Positions 58,551 to 64,000 of a stretch of 64,000 nucleotides of DNA are shown here, in pieces. The position numbers were made by a program, and so were the translations under genes. Under the pieces are notes generated by a model. That model was not told the DNA's origin. It was given only the letters and a program-made list of their open reading frames with translations, and made no database searches. Origin of the DNA: Lingula anatina (lineage: Eukaryota > Brachiopoda > Lingulata > Lingulida > Lingulidae). Location of the stretch: assembly GCF_001039355.2 (NCBI RefSeq), contig NW_019775491.1, forward strand, positions 677,740 to 741,739, read 5' to 3'. Numbering within the stretch: position 1 is the first letter of the stretch; each line of letters begins with the position of its first letter.

Positions 58551-61500
58551 CTTTCAAGAAAAAAGATATTTACCAACTAAAAAAAACAAGCATTGATTTA
58601 TTCCATGCATGGGACTATTGTGTCGTTAAATGAATGTTCGCGTCTGGGCCTACTGTATCGATCTGTTTTACTTATCGATCACTCACACATGGTTATTAAG
58701 GTGACTCGATTGTGTTGGTTGTATGGATCGTTCGTTATAGTTGTGGAATTATATTGGGTTTGATCCCCTATAGCTTTTGCTGCCGTGTTCGAAAATAGTA
58801 AACTGCAAAGTTTCACTGGCCCATGACATCCCCATACTGCATATACGGACCACTTAATAAGTTAGCTGTCAATAAAATACCGTACGGGTACGAATTTTTG
58901 AAAAATCAAACCAGGTTGCGAAAGGTCATGAGCTTGCATATGATTAATCACGCTATACTCCTCATGATAGCCAATATATTGAATGTAGCATATCGCTAAC
59001 CTTACATGGGTGCGTGTCGTATTCTCTCCAAGTCAGTTATAATCACAATCGTACCTCTAAAGTTTTATAAATACCCCCCCCCCCCTTTCAGTATACGGGT
59101 CTACTTACTGTATAATGAGAATTAAATACACTGGCAACATCACTACATGGAAGAGAGCAGATGAAGCTTTTCCCCGCGGCGCACTATCTATCACAGCGAA
59201 TATAGAGGACGTCGACATGGTAGAGATCCACAGAGCCGAACCGTCATTCCTCTCCTATCTTTGCCAAACTTATCTTTTCAAATATAATAGACTTCATCCT
59301 TTGCCGAATATAACGGTCCTATCCTTTTGAATTCACGAGCTTTTGTATTAGTTATCGTCAGAAGTCATCTGTCAATAATTGACCGAGATAAGCATACACA
59401 ACCGTACTGATCGATTGGTATGCATTTAATATTAAATTCTTGGGAATATCTAAGTGTGCAAGCTATTTTCTTTCATTACTTGTGGTCAATTTTCAGATAA
59501 AAGAGGTAAAGGAGGCGAGTTTATTGTCCCTTCAAATATACATGTATAAGGAATTTTATTTCAACATTAATTTAAACAGTGTAAGTGTGAAAAGAATGAT
59601 AAAAATATAATTTACAGTTTGTACCTTTGGCTCCTTTTTACCTCCATCTTTGCCGAAACCATACATGAGTATCATTCATATGATTATATTTAACTATATG
59701 TATTTTGAATTCGTACTTTGTGCATTAATCAAAGTACAAATGTTAATAAAATGACATTTTCGACTAACAACTATTTCTGTTGTAATTTAAGAAATCACGA
59801 AATTGCTGACAGCTAACTAGCCTCAGAGACTCTTCTCAATTCATGCACACATAAATACGAGATAATGTGTGTTTTTCTATCAGAATACCGCCTTATGCAT
59901 GCATTTTAAGGTAATGTGAAGTTGACCTTTCACAGGAAATTATCGAAGAAACACTTAAATCTGTATTGGAGTTTTTCTCGTGGACAATTCGAATAATTCT
60001 TTTTCGAAACCTCTCACTGATTTCTTTTATTTACACATTGGGACACGTTCTACTATATAATAGATAAGGCTTAGTGTCTCCTCTCCAAACTTTCATTTCG
60101 TTTTGGGAAGGTGTTGGCGAATCGAGGTGGGTGTTTTGTATCACAGGACTGTATGTTTCTTTCACTTCCAACGTCAAGGGGTACTTTTAAATGATAATAA
60201 CCACAACAACAGCAGTAAATAATAAAATGATAATAACCAAAACATCAGCAAAACTGTCATTGATCATCAGTTGAATGACTGCACAATATAAACAAAATAA
60301 ATGTTAATTTCCATTCCATAACCTGAATTCACACATTTGAAAATGTGTGGCCGAAGTTTGCACTAATTAATGTTTAATCACCTTTTCATATTCACCAAAA
60401 AGATGGGAGGGGGTTTGCAAAAGGAAAAATCAAAATATCAGCGACCGAAACTATTTTTCGTTTTGTGTCATTTATTGGTCACTGATGTTAGAAAAAGTTG
60501 CCGAAGCAATAAATTAGGACAAACATATCATTTCTATACCATTCTTTATAGGCCTATTCCAACAGGTTCCTCGAAACAAGATTTTTAGTTAGAGGGGAGA
60601 GAGAGGGTGCCTATCTCCCACTTCACACATGTATATACATGTAGACATGATTTCTTCAGCCTGGCCGACGACGAGGAATGTATCACGACATTCCACAGCA
60701 TCGCAATAATCTACACATTACGATATACCTTCATCAGGAATAGTTTACTGGTATCTCACGCTTTTTGCTACAATATAACGCCCATGTAATAGCGGGTCGA
60801 GATAAAGTGCTATCGCGTGTTATTAAATGTGCCATTAGGAGTAACATTAAAAACTTGTGTTGTATTATCTAATTTATCTCCGCTGCTGTGGACAATATGA
60901 GGGTGATTTTTGAATATGCTTCATCACATCTTCATCCTCAATGATATATCTTCCCAAATAGATCAATCACAAAACTTACTGTCCACTTCGAAGCTGTCGG
61001 GCATGGGTGGTTAAGTGAATCTACAGGGGAACTACTAGGTATCAAGCACACGCGATTACAGTGGTCAGATCTGAATGTGTTACCGCACTGAAATGTGAGG
61101 AATTTTCTGCTATATGGCACTGGATATATATATGACTGGACATCATTCTTGTAGGAAAATATGCATAGTCATATTCGTCAGCTGAAAGGTAGGCCTACTG
61201 TACATGCATTTATTATACAGATTGTATGGCTTTGTTCTCAGGTACGGATGATGTACATATATACATGTACACGTAAAACATTAAACACAACTAGTTTATG
61301 ACAGATCACTGTACATGTACGAAGATTTACAGTATATTCCTCGACATTTAATTACTTTTTAAAAATGTCTCATGAGAATGTCATTCACTTAAAAATTCGT
61401 CATGTTTCCAAACAAATTCTTCTACTCAAGTTCGTGTCTAGAATTTAACTGATGAAATAGAATAAAGAAAACCCAAGGTATAGGGCCAGATGTGCACGCG

Positions 61501-61668
61501 TACAATGCACATTGGAATAAATGTAGTGCACTGATATTGAAAATAAAAAATATTCAATGGTAAGTATTTATGTGCGGACATTTTTGCGGGCAAGAGACTT
61601 ACAAATTTGTACTAGCATTAGAGCTTAAACGGAAAATTTAAATACTATTTTATAATTTCAGATGTAAA
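58551..61668. other. Intergenic DNA between the two small membrane-protein candidates
   Basis: AT-rich, no convincing coding sequence. Contains a C run at 59076-59087 and TAGGCCTA palindromes at 60549 and 61190. Probably holds the leader exon and promoter of the 61669 gene. Confidence 0.4.
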
Positions 61669-62019
61669 ATGGTGAGGCCGGTGACGAAACTAGCGGGACC
61701 GTTTTCGCTAAAATTATTACACGGATTTCTACTTATGCCCGGTCATCACTTGGCTGCCCACGCCCCATCAGGACTCTACGGAATTCTTTACCACGTACTC
61801 ATGCTTCCAGTCCATCTTTCCTTGTATTTGATTGCACTGACTTATATTTTACTACTCTTCGTATCTGCGGCGGCTGTAGGGCTAATGACTCTGCTGACTG
61901 GACTGGCGCTCTGTCACTATGGGTGTACTGCTATTGCTTCACCATTCTTCCTGTCTGGGCTGGGGTTGATGCTGCTTCTTATACCGTTCTTTCATCAAAT
62001 TGACAATTCATGCGTGTAA
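61669..62019 (+). CDS. Candidate small hydrophobic membrane protein, 116 aa
   Basis: ATG at 61669 lies eight bases after a good splice acceptor (ataatttcag), so a non-coding leader exon upstream is likely. The protein has a short N-terminal part with MPGHHLAAHAPSG, then near-continuous hydrophobic segments from residue 43 to 107 (LSLYLIALTYILLLFV, AVGLMTLLTGLAL, FFLSGLGLMLLLIPFF). A TAA ends the frame at 62019 and AATAAA follows at 62339-62344. No family recognised. The layout PV-x21-22-G-x5-TG resembles the minus-strand candidate at 57940-58282, so the two may be divergent paralogues. Confidence 0.5.
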   Translation: MVRPVTKLAGPFSLKLLHGFLLMPGHHLAAHAPSGLYGILYHVLMLPVHLSLYLIALTYILLLFVSAAAVGLMTLLTGLALCHYGCTAIASPFFLSGLGLMLLLIPFFHQIDNSCV

Positions 62020-64000
62020 AAATACTGTATTATCCATACAATAGGATGCGGTTTAAAACAGTCCTTCTCAAAGACATTCAAAATCATTGACCAAAGTATT
62101 GTGCACAGTATATGAAAACACAGCGTCAGGTTTATCGACATATTTTTGCTCGTATGAACTTTTGACGTATCATTTTTCCAAACTACCAGACCTACTGGTA
62201 TGCTAATTTTTGTGATATCTTGTTAATACCAGTAGGTCAAATAGTTGACAGTAAAATGGAAAAAATAGCATCGACGTTTAGGGGACAATTTATGCATATG
62301 TTATGTGTCGTGGTGCTTAAAAGTTTGATTTTCATCGAATAAATAACGAACTGCATGGCGTTAGCACCATACTGCATGGCGTTAGCATGTGTTCCTGCCA
62401 TCAATGGCCGATTTATTTGGGGGCCAGGGGGGTCCTGACGCCGCCTTCGGTTTCTGAAAAAAGTCACACTAATATTCCCCTCTTGGAATTAGAATTTTGA
62501 CTAGCTGATTTATAATACTTGCATCCGCGGACGCCTCCTTTAAATAATCCTGGATCCACCCCTGTGCCATACTAATCTAAAGCTTTCACACTATACCATT
62601 CACAAAACTTTTCAGGCGACTCCCTCGCGCCACATTGGTGATAGCTACAATACGAGTCGCCAAGCTGTGTGTGGAATATTTCGAGGGTATTATCGAGTCG
62701 CAGTCGATACAGTACACGAGTGATTTTCACGTACAGCTCGGTGACGAGTGTCGTTCATGTATCTAGCTTTAATCACGGTCTCTGATTGATTGGCTACTAC
62801 GCAGCCCTTGCGATATTTTATTCATACATGTACATGTACCGGTAGGCCTACTATTATACTGGAGGTCAGCTGAGAGGTGAAGATTAATTCCAAGCAAAAA
62901 TTCTTGCAGGACATTAAAAATTATCAATAAAAAGTCAGGCACATTTCTGTGTTTAGTTGAAAATCAATCTGTTTCCTCGATGGAAAGTAAGGCTCCTTGT
63001 GGTCACTTTGCCCTTGTTTTGGACTTTGGACAACGAGGGTGAACATGCGTCTTAGACATAACGTTTTAACATATCCACGCAATCTCTTTTTAATACGATA
63101 GCGAAAGAGGGATCATCCAGAGATTGGAAGATGCTCTAAAAAATTCTACAGTTAGTGAGAATGTACAGTACAGGCCTGAACCAGCAATTTCAAATGCGGG
63201 CATTTTACCAAATAAATAAATAAATAAATAAATAAATAAATGAAATAAAATGAAATAGAATAAAACTCTATGTGCCTAGATCACATTTACCCAGAAAGGA
63301 TCTTTCCCGGCAAAAAGGGAGGTTCGTTCGCACATTCTACGAGCCTGATTTTGCAATGAGTATACCAGGACAAACATCCACGTGAAGTATTACTAAAAAG
63401 TCATTCTGCAAATGGCGCACCTTCAGAGGGGTTTCAATAAAAGAGAGGGAACAGAATAAAATGACTTCTCTCACCGCCACCCTCTCTTATCACGTTATGA
63501 AAAATAGTGATAGCCTTACATTCCACTCGCCTACTCAAATTAAGAAATTAGTTATAGTTTCAGATGGCAGAAAATTTACTCTGAGAACGTAGATTAAATA
63601 TTTGATTTTTGATTTTTTACTTGAAGTATTTTTTTTGCTCATATAAGAGTTTGCGGATCACAATTTGAAGAAAAGAAAAAGTGAGTTTTCATTTAAGCAT
63701 GGTGCGATGTTTCGGTAGATACTGATATTAAATGTTGAAAAAAAAAACACACTCCACAGGTAGGTTTTATTTTTGCAAGACTCGCGATAAGAGCTAGGGT
63801 TCGATATACAGATACTGCAGGCCCCAGGTTGAAGTTACTAGAGTAAGGGTGCAGCGAGGCATGGAACGCATTCGTACATAACGTGTTGTAAAATGTCAAA
63901 TACAACATGGCTGAGCCTTTTGTTCTACGCGCTAGCCGCAGTTTGATTCTAATTATTGAACAAAACGAAGATGTATATTTTATATTTTTGACAAACCTGG
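62020..64000. other. Right-end intergenic DNA
   Basis: No supported gene. A short inverted repeat gacctactggtat/ataccagtaggtc lies at 62190-62238, a direct repeat of ctgcatggcgttagca at 62351-62387, and an AAAT microsatellite at about 63208-63245. Confidence 0.5.

Noticed and set aside
59115-59330. 71-codon plus-strand open frame with ATG
   Set aside because: No domain, biased composition or splice context, and no sign of conservation visible; length is expected by chance.

Overview
This is nuclear DNA of an animal, most likely a marine invertebrate. It is AT-rich and has small exons, GT-AG introns with polypyrimidine tracts, microsatellites, foldback transposons and no bacterial-style operons. 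The HCN channel resembles arthropod and molluscan Ih channels more than vertebrate ones. A mollusc or another lophotrochozoan is my best guess, but the sequence does not settle the phylum.

Three multi-exon genes dominate. (1) On the minus strand, 23513 down to 1171, is an unrecognised gene of 13 coding exons (about 654 aa). It has a Walker A P-loop, a PNKP-like kinase core and an APLF/CYREN-type Ku-binding motif. (2) On the plus strand, 24198-32673, is HELQ, a DNA-repair helicase, in 18 coding exons (about 1224 aa). It carries one apparent 1-nt frameshift in an A7 run. (3) On the minus strand, 53475 down to 34713, is an HCN/Ih hyperpolarization-activated cyclic-nucleotide-gated channel in 10 coding exons (870 aa). 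Genes 1 and 2 are head to head with start codons 684 bp apart, so they probably share a promoter. Genes 2 and 3 are tail to tail.

The most disturbed region is 5.4-22 kb, inside gene 1. Three coding exons (2-4) are present twice, at 5490-7368 and 11823-13733, each followed by degenerate MULE-type transposase sequence. The second copy starts immediately after the only ambiguous base in the window (n at 11726). The break, the roughly 4% divergence and the incompatible exon phase all suggest overlapping contigs or two haplotypes laid end to end, rather than a real exon duplication. The right-hand copy also holds an expanded set of MULE fragments and a nearly identical 460-bp tandem array (20209-21957).

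The last 10 kb is gene-poor. It has two candidate small hydrophobic-protein genes arranged divergently (57940-58550 minus and 61669-62019 plus), several foldback elements and simple repeats. At least seven foldback or MITE-like elements lie in introns and intergenic DNA across the right two thirds. The main biological interest is the pairing of HELQ with an undescribed P-loop, Ku-motif protein, which suggests a co-regulated DNA double-strand-break repair pair.
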